From positions 1 through 64,000 of the forward strand of contig CANQBS010000001.1 of the NCBI GenBank assembly GCA_947589075.1: DNA of 64,000 nucleotides. The letters are read 5' to 3'. The translations under genes and the position numbers were made by a program. Below, piece by piece: positions 46,057 through 54,735 of the stretch. The stretch is from an uncultured Acetatifactor sp. Its GTDB lineage: Bacteria; Bacillota; Clostridia; Lachnospirales; Lachnospiraceae. Under the pieces are notes generated by a model that searched no databases, was not told where the DNA came from, and saw only the letters and a list, made by a program, of their open reading frames with translations. Position 1 is the stretch's first letter, and the number at the start of each line of letters is the position of its first letter.

Positions 46057-47763
46057 ATGGAAAAACATTATCGGAAGATGGTTGAGGATACCCAGGACCG
46101 GGTGATAAAGTCTCTGCAGATCCAGATCCTGGATGAAAACAGTCCCAGGTATGGGGGCTTTCAAGAGGACAGCGGTATTGTGCAGGCAAAATTTTCCATA
46201 TACCGCGTGGCTTCCATGACGGCTGCCTATTGCTGCCGGGATACGGTTTATTATCACAGCGGGAAGGTGCTGCAGCGCATCCTTTTGGGGCTGGATTATA
46301 TAAAAAGGGTTCAGCATGAGAACGGCCTTTTTGACTATGTGACCTGTAATTTCTTTTCCGCTCCGGATACCGCCTTCTGTATTAAGAAGCTTCTGCCGAT
46401 ATACCAGTATCTGGCGCAGAAAGCGGGCGGGGAGGAGCCCGGTCAGGGAGAAGAGAAGAATCTGGAAAAGCTGGAGCCCGGTCGGGGAGAAGAGCGGATT
46501 CTGGAGAAGCTGGAGCCCATTGTGAGAAACGGTGCCAGGGGGCTTCTAGAGGGAGGTTTCCATACCCCCAACCACCGCTGGGCTATCGCATCCGTCCTTA
46601 TGACCTGCGGGAAGCTTTTTGATGACCCGAAGCTGAAGGAGGCTGCCGGGGTCTATCTGCGGGAGGGAATCGACTGCAATGAGGATGGAGAATTTTCGGA
46701 GAAGTCCGCAGGCAATTACAACCGCATCAACAACGACGCCATGATCATGCTTTCCAAAGCCACAGGGGACGAAACCTATGAACAGTACGCCCTCCGCAAC
46801 CTGAAGATGATGCTGACCTACTGGGAGCCGGACGACAGTATTTTTACCGCCAATTCCACCCGGTTTGACAAGGATCTGCTGATCTTTCCCAAGGATTATT
46901 ATATGGAATTCCTGGAGCTGGGACTGAAATACGGGATCCCGGAATTCCTTCAGATGTGCAATACGATTTTTGAAATTGTGGACAGGCATCATATCACCTC
47001 CCCAGATTTTTTGATCTGGTTCATGCTGAATCCGCAGTTCCGCACTCTGGAGGTTCAGGGCAGCTATACCTGCCCTGATTTTCACTGCTTCTATGAGGCG
47101 TCCGGAATCGCCAGGGGGAGGCAGGGACGCTTTACTTATACGGTTCTGGGCGGCAAGTCCAATTTTTTCTATTTACACAATGGCACCATGAAGCTGGAAA
47201 TGAAGGTGGCAGGAAGCTTTTGCGAGCATCGGGTCTTTAAGGGTCAGCATATGGAACGTCTTTCTCAGGGAGAATATCATCTCTCCCAGACCATGCGGGG
47301 GTGGTATTATCTTCCTTTCCGGGAAAAGCCGGCAACGAGCGACTGGTGGAAGATGGACCAGGCTTCCCGGGAGAAAAAATCGGGTCCAGACATGCAGATC
47401 GATGTGTGGGTGAAGGAAGTGGAGAACGGGGTGGATGTCCGTGTGAAGACCGGCGGCGTCGCAGGCGCTCCCTGGCGGATCGAGCTGGCTTTCACCGGCG
47501 TAAATTTTCTGACCAACGATTATCTGGATCTGCCCCTTTCGGGCAGTGAGGTGTTGGTGCTGAAGCAGGGCTGTGCGGAGGTGACCAACGGGAAGGATAC
47601 GCTGATCGTAGACCCCTGCTTCGGCGAGTATCACTTTACGGAAGGAAAAGAGGACAGCGAGGCCAAGGCTCCCGGCGCGGCGACCCTGTATCTGACGGCA
47701 TATACGCCTTTTGATCGGACCATAGAGATCCGGAATAAACGGAGCATGTTTGAAGGACGCTGA
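46057..47763 (+). CDS. Unrecognised protein, probable alpha/alpha-toroid fold
   Basis: 568 aa, no signal peptide. I do not recognise the family. The first 330 residues have the helix pattern and aromatic-rich loops of (alpha/alpha)6 glycosidases or polysaccharide lyases (GGFQEDSGIVQAKFSIYR, AGNYNRINNDAMIML); the rest looks beta-rich, as in heparinase- or lyase-type C-terminal domains. Residues about 127-152 are an inserted 13-residue repeat (EPGQGEEKNLEKL). AGGAGG lies eleven bases ahead of the ATG. The MFS permease gene follows after 36 bp, which suggests uptake and breakdown of a glycoside. Confidence 0.55.
   Translation: MEKHYRKMVEDTQDRVIKSLQIQILDENSPRYGGFQEDSGIVQAKFSIYRVASMTAAYCCRDTVYYHSGKVLQRILLGLDYIKRVQHENGLFDYVTCNFFSAPDTAFCIKKLLPIYQYLAQKAGGEEPGQGEEKNLEKLEPGRGEERILEKLEPIVRNGARGLLEGGFHTPNHRWAIASVLMTCGKLFDDPKLKEAAGVYLREGIDCNEDGEFSEKSAGNYNRINNDAMIMLSKATGDETYEQYALRNLKMMLTYWEPDDSIFTANSTRFDKDLLIFPKDYYMEFLELGLKYGIPEFLQMCNTIFEIVDRHHITSPDFLIWFMLNPQFRTLEVQGSYTCPDFHCFYEASGIARGRQGRFTYTVLGGKSNFFYLHNGTMKLEMKVAGSFCEHRVFKGQHMERLSQGEYHLSQTMRGWYYLPFREKPATSDWWKMDQASREKKSGPDMQIDVWVKEVENGVDVRVKTGGVAGAPWRIELAFTGVNFLTNDYLDLPLSGSEVLVLKQGCAEVTNGKDTLIVDPCFGEYHFTEGKEDSEAKAPGAATLYLTAYTPFDRTIEIRNKRSMFEGR
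46435..46512 (+). repeat. 39-bp in-frame duplication
   Basis: Two 39-bp units (46435-46473 and 46474-46512) encode a Glu/Lys/Gly-rich 13-residue unit. The frame is kept. It sits in a loop between two helical stretches of the protein encoded at 46057. Confidence 0.9.
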
Positions 47764-47799
47764 GAAGGCGGAAGAAGGGGCAGTAGGAGAAAGGAACGG

Positions 47800-49128
47800 A
47801 TGAAGAAAGGGCAGAAAGAGAAAGGACAGCAGCTTCTGGTATTCGTCATATTTATGGTGATCATGATCGCCCTCGGCATCAGTGACTCCAACAGAGGGGT
47901 ATTTTCCGGCATATTTGAGCGTGAGCTCGCCCTGACAAAGCCCCAGGTGTCCCTGATCGTGACGGTGAGCTATGTGGGAAACCTGCTGTTCATGTCTGTT
48001 GGCGGCAGAGCGGCGGACAAAATGGATAAAAAGAAGGCCTGCATGGGCATATTGGGTCTTTGGACGGCTGCCCAGGCGTTCTTTTTTTGTACGGACAATT
48101 ATGTCTGCCTGCTGGCTGGCATGTTCATCAGCATGGGAGCCTCCACGCTGATGAATACGATGATCAATATTTTGTCCCCCTATTTTTTCGGTATCATGGC
48201 GGGACTGTATGTAAACGTGCTGTTCTTTGTGCAGGGCATCGGCACCAGCGCAAACCAGAAGTTTACGGGAAGCCTGGCGGACAGCTTCGGCGATTACAGA
48301 AAGCTTTGCGGAGCGCTGGGACTTGTGGGTCTGGTCTGCCTGGCGGGGCTGGGAGCTGTAAAATTTCGCGGCGGGGCGGCATCCGGGAAACTTTCAGGGG
48401 AAGAAACGGATGGGAAAAAGACTGATGCGGAAAAGACGGATAGAGAAAAGATTGTAGAAGTGGTTCCTGAAGGGGTTACCGGAGAAGAAATTGCTGAAAA
48501 TGGCGCAAGGGAAGATGCGGTTAAAAAAGGAAAGCTCGGAAAAGGGAGAAGTTTCGGGAAAGGGAGAAGTTTTGGAAAAAGGCTCTGGGGAACCGTGATC
48601 CTCATGGGACTGGTTTTCGGATTTTATTTTGTGGCGGAGCACGGTATCATGAACTGGTGGGCGATGTACTGCAGCCAGGGTCTGGGGCTGGAAGGTAAAA
48701 GCGCAGGCTCCAGTGTCGCGTTGTTTTTCGGCACCATGACGCTGGGAAGGCTGCTTTTGGCTCCCCTGGTGCAGCGGCTGGGCAGCAGGCGCAGTATCCT
48801 GCTTCTGGGAGGGATAGGCAGCGGGGTGTATGTGTTGGGAGTGATTTTGGGCGGAAGAGGCGTCTGGATTTTGAGCTTCAGCGGCTGCTTTATTTCTATT
48901 GTGTACCCCACCATCGTGCTGTTTCTGCAGGAGGTATTTCCCCGGGGGACCATTACGGCGGCAACCGGAGCTGTGATCAGCGTAGGCACGCTTTTTGACA
49001 TTGGATTTAACGCTGGATTCGGCAGCCTGGTGGAAACCCTGGGATTCGGCGTCTGCAGAGTTGTGTTTCCCACAGCCATGATCGCTTTTTATGTAGGGTT
49101 TCTTTGGATGCAGGGCAGGAAAAAATAA
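47800..49128 (+). CDS. Major facilitator superfamily permease
   Basis: 442 aa with about twelve membrane helices and the MFS motif GGRAADKMDKKKA after helix two. The central cytoplasmic loop (residues about 200-262) is unusually long and made of Lys/Glu-rich repeats (KTDAEKTDREK, then GKGRSF twice). The substrate is unknown; it may import the substrate of the upstream unrecognised enzyme. AAAGGA precedes the ATG. Confidence 0.82.
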   Translation: MKKGQKEKGQQLLVFVIFMVIMIALGISDSNRGVFSGIFERELALTKPQVSLIVTVSYVGNLLFMSVGGRAADKMDKKKACMGILGLWTAAQAFFFCTDNYVCLLAGMFISMGASTLMNTMINILSPYFFGIMAGLYVNVLFFVQGIGTSANQKFTGSLADSFGDYRKLCGALGLVGLVCLAGLGAVKFRGGAASGKLSGEETDGKKTDAEKTDREKIVEVVPEGVTGEEIAENGAREDAVKKGKLGKGRSFGKGRSFGKRLWGTVILMGLVFGFYFVAEHGIMNWWAMYCSQGLGLEGKSAGSSVALFFGTMTLGRLLLAPLVQRLGSRRSILLLGGIGSGVYVLGVILGGRGVWILSFSGCFISIVYPTIVLFLQEVFPRGTITAATGAVISVGTLFDIGFNAGFGSLVETLGFGVCRVVFPTAMIAFYVGFLWMQGRKK

Positions 49129-49156
49129 AAAGTCCGAAATCTTCTGCAAATTTCCA

Positions 49157-49192
49157 TAAAAAAATCTCCGGAAGACGCATTCTCCCGGAGAT
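49157..49192 (-). terminator. Terminator of the tRNA-Gln gene
   Basis: On the - strand an 8-bp stem ATCTCCGG/CCGGAGAT (49185-49192 with 49164-49171) is followed by a run of seven T. It lies eight bases beyond the tRNA 3' end. Confidence 0.85.
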
Positions 49193-49199
49193 CCTTTCC

Positions 49200-49271
49200 C
49201 AGGGCTACAAGGATTCGAACCTTGAAATGACGGAGTCAGAGTCCGTTGCCTTACCGTTTGGCGATAGCCCT
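49200..49271 (-). tRNA. tRNA-Gln (anticodon CUG)
   Basis: A 72-nt cloverleaf on the - strand: acceptor AGGGCTA with TAGCCCT and discriminator G, a D-arm with GCC/GGC, an anticodon arm ACGGA-CTCTGAC-TCCGT giving CTG, and a T-arm CAAGG-TTCGAAT-CCTTG. No CCA is encoded. It reads CAG codons. Confidence 0.93.
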
Positions 49272-49290
49272 ATGTCCTGATTACCATGCT

Positions 49291-49319
49291 ATTATACAGT
49301 AAGTTTTTCCAATTTGCAA
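49291..49319 (-). promoter_or_regulatory. Promoter of the tRNA-Gln gene
   Basis: On the - strand, TTGCAA (49314-49319) and a perfect TATAAT (49291-49296) are separated by 17 bp. The start point falls about 13 bases before the mature tRNA. Confidence 0.85.
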
Positions 49320-49388
49320 GTGAAAAATTCAAATAAATAATCCTAAAAATTATTTTATTTGTCTTTATTTTTTGTTCAATTCATACAG

Positions 49389-49417
49389 TTGCAGTTTCTC
49401 TGTAAAAATGGGATAAT
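49389..49417 (+). promoter_or_regulatory. Promoter of the oligoendopeptidase gene
   Basis: TTGCAG at 49389-49394 and GATAAT at 49412-49417 with a 17-bp spacer. The ATG at 49476 lies about 50 bases downstream, which rules out the earlier in-frame starts near 49359. Confidence 0.7.
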
Positions 49418-49475
49418 GAAAAAAATGAGTGCCGGAGCGTCCCTATCGCGTGAAAGCTCCGGGATGGAGGTTAAG

Positions 49476-51179
49476 ATGAAGGATTTTAAATTTTCTGCCC
49501 TGAAATATGAGCGTCCGGATCTGGAGGCTCTGGGGGAGACCCTGCGGCAGTATACGAAGCGGGTGAAGAATGCCGGGAACTATGAAGAAGCCCGCAGCTG
49601 CATGATGGAGATGGACGGGAAGCTGCAGGAGCTGTCCACCATGATGAACATCGTCTATATCCGGCATACTGTGGATACCAGGGATGAGTTCTATGAGAAG
49701 GAAAACGAGTACCTCAACGAAGTGATGCCTACGGTCATGCCTTATTCCGTGGCGCTGAACAGGGCTTATATGGAAAGCCCTTTCCGGGCGGATTTTGAGG
49801 CGGAATTCGGAAAGCAGATCTTTGTGCAGATGGAGCTGCAGCAGAAATCCTTCTGCGAAGCCAACATTCCCCTGATGCAGCGGGAGGCGAAGCTGACGGA
49901 TGAATACCAGAAGATCATGGCGGCTGCTGCCATCGACTTTGACGGACAGACCCTGAACCTCTACGGCGTGCAGAAATATTTTGAGCATGACGACCGAAGC
50001 GTAAGGAAGGCGGCTTTTCAGGCATATTCGGATTTTTATCATTCCCATGAGAAACGGCTGGAGGAGATCTGGGACGAGCTGATCAGCATCCGCAATGAAA
50101 TGGGGCGCAATCTGGGCTTTGAGAATTTTATTCCTCTGGGATACCTGCAGCAGGGCAGGACGGATTACGGCGTGGAAGAGGTAGCGGCTTTCAGAGAGCA
50201 GGTGCGCAGGGAACTGGTGCCCCTGTGTCAGACTCTTTACGAGGCTCAGGCAAAGCGCCTGGGGATAGACAAGGTGATGGTTTACGACGAAAAACGTATT
50301 TATCCGGACGGCAACGCCATCCCTGCAGGGGACGATGATTTCATGGTGGAACAGGCCAGAAGGATGTACCACGCCATGAGCCCTGAGACCGGAGAATTCA
50401 TTGATTTTATGATCGGCCACGAGCTGATGGATCTGAAAAACAAGCCCGGCAAGGCTTCCACCGGATATATGACGGATCTGCCCTCCCTGAAGGCGCCCTT
50501 CGTTTTTTCCTGCTTTAACCAGACCATCGGGGACATGCAGGTGCTGACCCATGAGCTGGGACACGCTTTCGCGGGCTATATGGCCATGCGCAGCCAGCCC
50601 ATTTCCGATTATTACGGGGAATCCACGGATATCGCGGAGATCCATTCCATGTCCATGGAGCAGTTTGCCTATCCTTATGCGGAATGGTTTTTCGGGGATC
50701 AGGCGGATAAGTTCCGTTTTGCCCACCTGCAGGAAGCCATCACTTTCGTGCCCTTTGGGGTAGCAGTGGATGAATTCCAGCACATTTGTTATGCGAATCC
50801 GAAGCTTACGCCCAAGGAGCGTACTTATGAATGGCATAAGCTGGAGGAAAAGTACATGCCCTGGAGAACCTATGACCAGGATGAATTCATGGAGAGAGGG
50901 GGCTACTGGTATCACAAGCTCCATATCTACCTCTATCCCTTCTATTATATCAATTACACCCTGACCACCATGGGCGCCATGGAATTTGCGGCCAAGAACC
51001 GGGCAGACCATGAAAAGGCATGGGAGGATTACAAAAAGCTGTGTACCTGCGGAGGCAGCCTGAGCTATAAGGAAACCCTGCGCCATGCCAACCTGTCCAT
51101 TCCTTTTGAGGAGGGCAGCGTGGCGAAAGTGGTCAAAGAGGCGAAGGAAATCCTACTTAAGGGGCAATCCCCTGCCTGA
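49476..51179 (+). CDS. pepF: Oligoendopeptidase F-like M3 metallopeptidase
   Basis: 567 aa, the usual size of M3B peptidases. The zinc motif is HELGH near residue 359 (VLTHELGHAFAGY), and the third ligand is expected in the following helix (STDIAEIHSMSME). It is cytoplasmic and cleaves short peptides. The ATG at 49476 is set by GGAGG five bases upstream and by the promoter position. Its end overlaps the convergent DUF3842 gene by 23 bp. Confidence 0.9.
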   Translation: MKDFKFSALKYERPDLEALGETLRQYTKRVKNAGNYEEARSCMMEMDGKLQELSTMMNIVYIRHTVDTRDEFYEKENEYLNEVMPTVMPYSVALNRAYMESPFRADFEAEFGKQIFVQMELQQKSFCEANIPLMQREAKLTDEYQKIMAAAAIDFDGQTLNLYGVQKYFEHDDRSVRKAAFQAYSDFYHSHEKRLEEIWDELISIRNEMGRNLGFENFIPLGYLQQGRTDYGVEEVAAFREQVRRELVPLCQTLYEAQAKRLGIDKVMVYDEKRIYPDGNAIPAGDDDFMVEQARRMYHAMSPETGEFIDFMIGHELMDLKNKPGKASTGYMTDLPSLKAPFVFSCFNQTIGDMQVLTHELGHAFAGYMAMRSQPISDYYGESTDIAEIHSMSMEQFAYPYAEWFFGDQADKFRFAHLQEAITFVPFGVAVDEFQHICYANPKLTPKERTYEWHKLEEKYMPWRTYDQDEFMERGGYWYHKLHIYLYPFYYINYTLTTMGAMEFAAKNRADHEKAWEDYKKLCTCGGSLSYKETLRHANLSIPFEEGSVAKVVKEAKEILLKGQSPA

Positions 51180-51603
51180 TGATGCCGACGGCCTGTTCCA
51201 CCAGGGCGCTTAAGGGAAGATCCGGGACTCCTGCCACTTGGATGCTGCATCTGTTGACAGGAAGAAGGATCTTCTCTGCCCGGCTCCTGCCGATGGCGGC
51301 AGCCATTGCCGGGGTCACCTCTCCGTACAGGGCATCTGCTGCCAGAATCCCGATGGGGCCCAGGATATAGTCTGCGTCCCGGCAGGCTGCCAGGACAGGG
51401 TTCTCCCCTGTGGCGCCGTGTTCGGCGCCGGCGTGCAGCATGGCGGCAGTGGCTATGCTGTTGGTGCCGATGGCCAGAAGCTCAATAGGGGCAGTACCTG
51501 CCTTCAGGGAGGAAGATTCCAGGCTCAGGATCGTTTTCTTGATCTGTGCGGTCAGCAGGCTTCCCATCCTGCCGCCCTGCCCGTCTATGACCACTATTTT
51601 CAT
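51157..51603 (-). CDS. DUF3842 family protein
   Basis: 148 aa. The N-terminus MKIVVIDGQGGRMG has a Rossmann-like Gly-rich loop, and the block DYILGPIGILAADALYGEVTP is typical of DUF3842, a family found in Clostridia with no assigned function. The ATG at 51603 is preferred because TGGAGA lies a few bases upstream. It is the only protein-coding gene on the - strand in this half of the window. Confidence 0.8.
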   Translation of the reverse strand: MKIVVIDGQGGRMGSLLTAQIKKTILSLESSSLKAGTAPIELLAIGTNSIATAAMLHAGAEHGATGENPVLAACRDADYILGPIGILAADALYGEVTPAMAAAIGRSRAEKILLPVNRCSIQVAGVPDLPLSALVEQAVGIIRQGIAP

Positions 51604-51671
51604 GAATATCTCCATTCCGGAGCGTTTGCGCTATATCCGCTCCTTTTTATTTTGCGCCCTGCGCCTTTTTT

Positions 51672-51894
51672 GGTAACAGTTCAGCCAGCCGCCTGATTTG
51701 ATGGAAAATCGTGCTCGCACGAATTTTCCATCATGTCTGGCGGCAAGTCGAACTTTGTTCGACATGGGAGCGCCATTTAATGAGCAAAGGTAGTATGTCC
51801 GCTCCTGCGGAGCGGACTTGGCAGCGACGGAAAGCGCGTAAGCGCGGCTTTGCCAGTCGAACTTGTTCGGCTTGGGCGCGGCTGAACTGTTACC
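51672..51894. repeat. 223-bp multi-hairpin element with 15-bp terminal inverted repeats
   Basis: The ends GGTAACAGTTCAGCC (51672-51686) and GGCTGAACTGTTACC (51880-51894) are perfect inverted repeats, with T6 outside each end. Inside are further stems: GCCGCC/GGCGGC (51688-51693 with 51739-51744) enclosing a 14-bp hairpin at 51700-51732, GTCGAAC/GTTCGAC (51747-51763), GTCCGCTC/GAGCGGAC (51797-51817), a GCGC hairpin near 51834-51848 and another GTCGAAC stem near 51857. It has no coding capacity. The terminator at 10105-10137 looks like a minimal copy of its ends. Confidence 0.88.
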
Positions 51895-52058
51895 TTTTTT
51901 GAAGTTCGCTTTTTATTTCTGCAGGTCCCGGAAAACGGGGTCTTATAGCTTTTCGGAAGCCCGTTCCTACAGCTCCCTGGGATCTCATCTGCAGCTTCCA
52001 GAGCCTGATTTTATTATAGAGGGGATTGTTGAAAAAAACAATGTAAAAATCGTTTTTC

Positions 52059-52087
52059 TTGACAATCCGGAGGGAAGCTGTTACTAT
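52059..52087 (+). promoter_or_regulatory. Promoter of the Uma2-family gene
   Basis: TTGACA at 52059-52064 and TACTAT at 52082-52087 with a 17-bp spacer, about 100 bases ahead of the ATG. The leader holds a short GGCG/CGCC hairpin near 52129. The stretch 51895-52058 shows no other feature. Confidence 0.7.
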
Positions 52088-52188
52088 TTTTATGTAATCT
52101 GTATTTTCTAAGCTTCTGATGTCAATGGCGTATCGCCGTTTTCACCGATGATTAGAACAATTTCATAAAGCGAAAGGAAGGAAAAAGC

Positions 52189-52869
52189 ATGGAAAAAAAG
52201 CGCTTTTTTACACCTGAGAAAACATATTCTTATGAAAAGGATATGGAATCTTTGAAGCATGCGGGCGTACTGCAGGAAGCTTTTCAGTATGGGGAAGCAA
52301 ACCGGGAGAAAGAGCAGGGAAAATATACCCTGGAAGATTACTATGCGCTGCCGGAGGATGTGCGGGCGGAATTGATCGATGGTTATCTGTTTGTGATGGA
52401 CTCCCCTACTACATTCCATCAGAGCGCGCTTCTGGAAATTGCGGGTCAGATCAGAAGTTTCATCCGGGATCAGGAAGGCTCCTGTATGGTTTTTGTGGCT
52501 CCGGTGGACGTGCAGCTGGACTGCGACGACCGCACCATGGTGGTGCCGGATATTCTGATCCTTTGCGACCGGGACAAGCTGACCCGCAAATGTATCGTAG
52601 GGGCGCCGGACTTTATCCTGGAGGTGCTGTCGCCGTCCACGGGTTACAAAGACTCCACCCTGAAGCTTCAGAAATACGCTGCGGCAGGGGTGAAGGAATA
52701 CTGGCTTCTGGATCCGGATAAGGAGAAGCTGCTTGTCTATGACTTTGCCCGGGAGCAGAATCCCACGATTTACGGGCTGACCGGTAAAGTCCCGGTTGGG
52801 ATTTACGGGGGAAAGCTGCAGATCGACCTGGATCTTGTAAGGGAATATGGGCTTGATATTTTTGACTGA
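52189..52869 (+). CDS. Uma2-family (DUF820) putative endonuclease
   Basis: 226 aa. A PD-(D/E)XK-like fold of the Uma2/DUF820 family: the Asp in VVPDILILC and the Glu-containing block FILEVLSPSTGYKDSTLKLQKYAAAGVKEYWLLDP form the predicted active site. The first 45 residues are a charged tail. Members are abundant in cyanobacteria and some Clostridia, and their biological role is not established. It stands alone behind its own promoter. Confidence 0.82.
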   Translation: MEKKRFFTPEKTYSYEKDMESLKHAGVLQEAFQYGEANREKEQGKYTLEDYYALPEDVRAELIDGYLFVMDSPTTFHQSALLEIAGQIRSFIRDQEGSCMVFVAPVDVQLDCDDRTMVVPDILILCDRDKLTRKCIVGAPDFILEVLSPSTGYKDSTLKLQKYAAAGVKEYWLLDPDKEKLLVYDFAREQNPTIYGLTGKVPVGIYGGKLQIDLDLVREYGLDIFD

Positions 52870-52897
52870 ACTGTACCGATTAATTGACCGCAGGGGA

Positions 52898-52927
52898 TTG
52901 ACGAAGCGCCCTCTGTTGTGCTACAAT
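52898..52927 (+). promoter_or_regulatory. Promoter of the ECF S-component gene
   Basis: TTGACG at 52898-52903 and TACAAT at 52922-52927 with an 18-bp spacer. Transcription should start near 52934 and give a leader of about 128 nt. Confidence 0.7.
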
Positions 52928-52943
52928 AACAGACAGTTCAAAG

Positions 52944-53028
52944 TCTTCCCCAAGGGAAGATATAAAGATTGCCACGAAGGTATCATTGCGGTGTCAGAAG
53001 GACACGGCTGATCTCTGCGTGGCTTTTT
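52944..53028 (+). promoter_or_regulatory. Structured leader upstream of the ECF S-component gene
   Basis: Two structures lie in the leader. The first is a 7-bp hairpin TCTTCCC/GGGAAGA (52944-52960). The second is a domain closed by GCCACG (52971-52976) with CGTGGC (53018-53023), containing GTGTC/GACAC (52991-53005) and followed by T5, like a terminator. This is the layout of a metabolite-sensing attenuator, but I do not recognise the motif as a known riboswitch class. Confidence 0.5.
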
Positions 53029-53061
53029 ATGTACCTTTTTATGAATTTGGAGGATGAAGTG

Positions 53062-53586
53062 ATGAAGAAAACAAAAACTTATAAGCTTGTGATTTCCGGT
53101 TTGTGTCTTGCCCTGGGTCTGATTCTCCCTTCCGTGACAGGACACATCAAGCAGATAGGCGCCATGCTGCTTCCCATGCATATTCCGGTGCTGATCTGCG
53201 GTTTTGTCTGCGGTCCCCTTTATGGTCTTCTGGTGGGGGTTATCTGTCCGCTGCTTCGGAGCCTGCTCTTTTCCATGCCGAAGCTGATGCCTTCCGCGGT
53301 GGGAATGGCCTTTGAACTGGCGTCCTATGGCGCCTTTGCCGGTTTGTTCTATCGGCTGCTTCCCAAGAAGCCCCTGAATATTTATGTTTCTCTGGTGGGA
53401 GCCATGCTGGCAGGCCGGGCAGTGTGGGGGATCGTTTCCTTCGTCCTGTACCATATCCTGGGCAATCCTTTTACCATCAGCATCTTCATGGCGGGAGCGT
53501 TCCTAAATGCTATCCCCGGGATCATCTGTCAGCTGGTCTTCATTCCGCTCATCGTTATGGCGCTCCAGAAGGCGGATCTGATGTGA
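53062..53586 (+). CDS. ECF transporter substrate-binding (S) component
   Basis: 174 aa with about five to six membrane helices, the size and pattern of ECF S components. Examples are ISGLCLALGLILPSVTGH at the N-terminus and the loop GPLYGLLVGVICPLLRSL. It would bind a vitamin or similar micronutrient and work with the shared EcfA-EcfT energising module, which is not in this window. The ATG at 53062 is chosen because TTGGAGGA lies eight bases upstream. The substrate is not known. Confidence 0.8.
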   Translation: MKKTKTYKLVISGLCLALGLILPSVTGHIKQIGAMLLPMHIPVLICGFVCGPLYGLLVGVICPLLRSLLFSMPKLMPSAVGMAFELASYGAFAGLFYRLLPKKPLNIYVSLVGAMLAGRAVWGIVSFVLYHILGNPFTISIFMAGAFLNAIPGIICQLVFIPLIVMALQKADLM

Positions 53587-53713
53587 AGGCGTCTCGGCGG
53601 CGCGGGAAAATTCCGGGGAATTCTGTGGAGATCTGAAAAGTTCCGGATAATTCCGGAAAGCCCAGGAAAGTTTCATGAAATTCCGGGAACATAAAAGGTT
53701 TATGATGGGAAAT

Positions 53714-53780
53714 AAGTAAGGTAGAAGTAATCTTTTCGCTGCTCTGGCAGAGAGGCAGGATATTTTTACCTTACTTTTTT
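53714..53780 (+). terminator. Terminator after the ECF S-component gene
   Basis: A 10-bp stem AAGTAAGGTA (53714-53723) with TACCTTACTT (53767-53776) is followed by T4. The 43-nt interior holds a small CTGC/GCAG hairpin. The large interior is unusual for a plain terminator. The stretch 53590-53700 holds several loose copies of AATTCCGG and no gene. Confidence 0.6.
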
Positions 53781-53792
53781 GCTGTAATTGGC

Positions 53793-53821
53793 TTGCATCC
53801 CTATTTGAAAGAGGTTATAAT
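53793..53821 (+). promoter_or_regulatory. Promoter of the acyl-ACP thioesterase gene
   Basis: TTGCAT at 53793-53798 and a perfect TATAAT at 53816-53821 with a 17-bp spacer, 83 bp ahead of the ATG. Confidence 0.75.
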
Positions 53822-53904
53822 CTATTTGCATCTTGGGAGAGCCGGACAAAAAGTAAAACAGATAGTTTCACAAAAAAGTCCAAGTCGGACAGAAGGGTTA
53901 CATT

Positions 53905-54618
53905 ATGTATACATTTGAAAGCAGGATCAGATATAGCGAAGTTGACAGCGAAGGGATTCTGACCATGGAATCCCTCTTGGATTATTTTCAGGATTGTTCC
54001 ACCTTCCATTCAGAGGATCTGGGGGTGGGAGTGGATTATTTAAAGCGGAAACATATAGCCTGGGTCCTGAATTCCTGGCAGATCGTTGTGGAGCGCTATC
54101 CAAGGCTTTGCGAAAAAGTGGAGGTGGGGACCTTCCCTTATGAATTCCATTCCTTTTTAGGGTACCGTAATTTCTTTATGAAGGCGGAGGATGGCAGCTG
54201 GCTCGCAAAGGCAAACACCCTGTGGTGTCTGTTGGACATGGATACAGGAAGGCCTGCCGTACCGCCTGAAGAGATGATCAGGGCTTACAGGCTGGAACCA
54301 AAGCTTTCCATGGAATATCTGCCCCGCAGGATCGCAGTCCCTTTAAACGGAACGGAGGCGGAGCCTGTGGTGATCAAAAAGCATCATCTTGATACCAATC
54401 ATCACGTAAATAACGCTCAGTATGTCAACATGGCGCTGGAACTTCTGCCGGAGGGCTGCCTGAAGGATGATACGATCCACATGCTTCGGGCGGAGTATAA
54501 GAAACAGGCGTTTCTGGAGGACGTGCTTTATCCCTATGTTGTGCAGGAACCCGGACGTTTTCTGGTATCGCTGCGGGACGAATCCCAGGTACCGTATGTT
54601 AATATCGAACTGGATTAG
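53905..54618 (+). CDS. Acyl-ACP thioesterase (FatA/FatB family)
   Basis: 237 aa, a double hot-dog protein. The N-terminal block RIRYSEVDSEGILTMESLLDYFQD and the later DTNHHVNNAQYV carry the family's Asp/Asn/His residues. It releases free fatty acids from acyl carrier protein in the cytoplasm. It has its own promoter. The carrier proteins of the dlt-like clusters are far away, and there is no reason to link them. Confidence 0.88.
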   Translation: MYTFESRIRYSEVDSEGILTMESLLDYFQDCSTFHSEDLGVGVDYLKRKHIAWVLNSWQIVVERYPRLCEKVEVGTFPYEFHSFLGYRNFFMKAEDGSWLAKANTLWCLLDMDTGRPAVPPEEMIRAYRLEPKLSMEYLPRRIAVPLNGTEAEPVVIKKHHLDTNHHVNNAQYVNMALELLPEGCLKDDTIHMLRAEYKKQAFLEDVLYPYVVQEPGRFLVSLRDESQVPYVNIELD

Positions 54619-54735
54619 AGATTTCGCCGAGACTTCATATGACGGATTCAGGGCGTTGTTTCCAGAGGAGAGATGCGGCGGAAAAATTGAATTTTAGCGC
54701 GTATGTAAGAAAAATGATACAAACATGAAACATTT

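Noticed and set aside
51672-51894. Insertion sequence
   Set aside because: It has perfect terminal inverted repeats but no transposase coding capacity; at most it is a non-autonomous element.
52944-53028. THF or preQ1 riboswitch
   Set aside because: The sequence does not contain the conserved cores of these classes as I know them; it is reported only as an unidentified structured leader.
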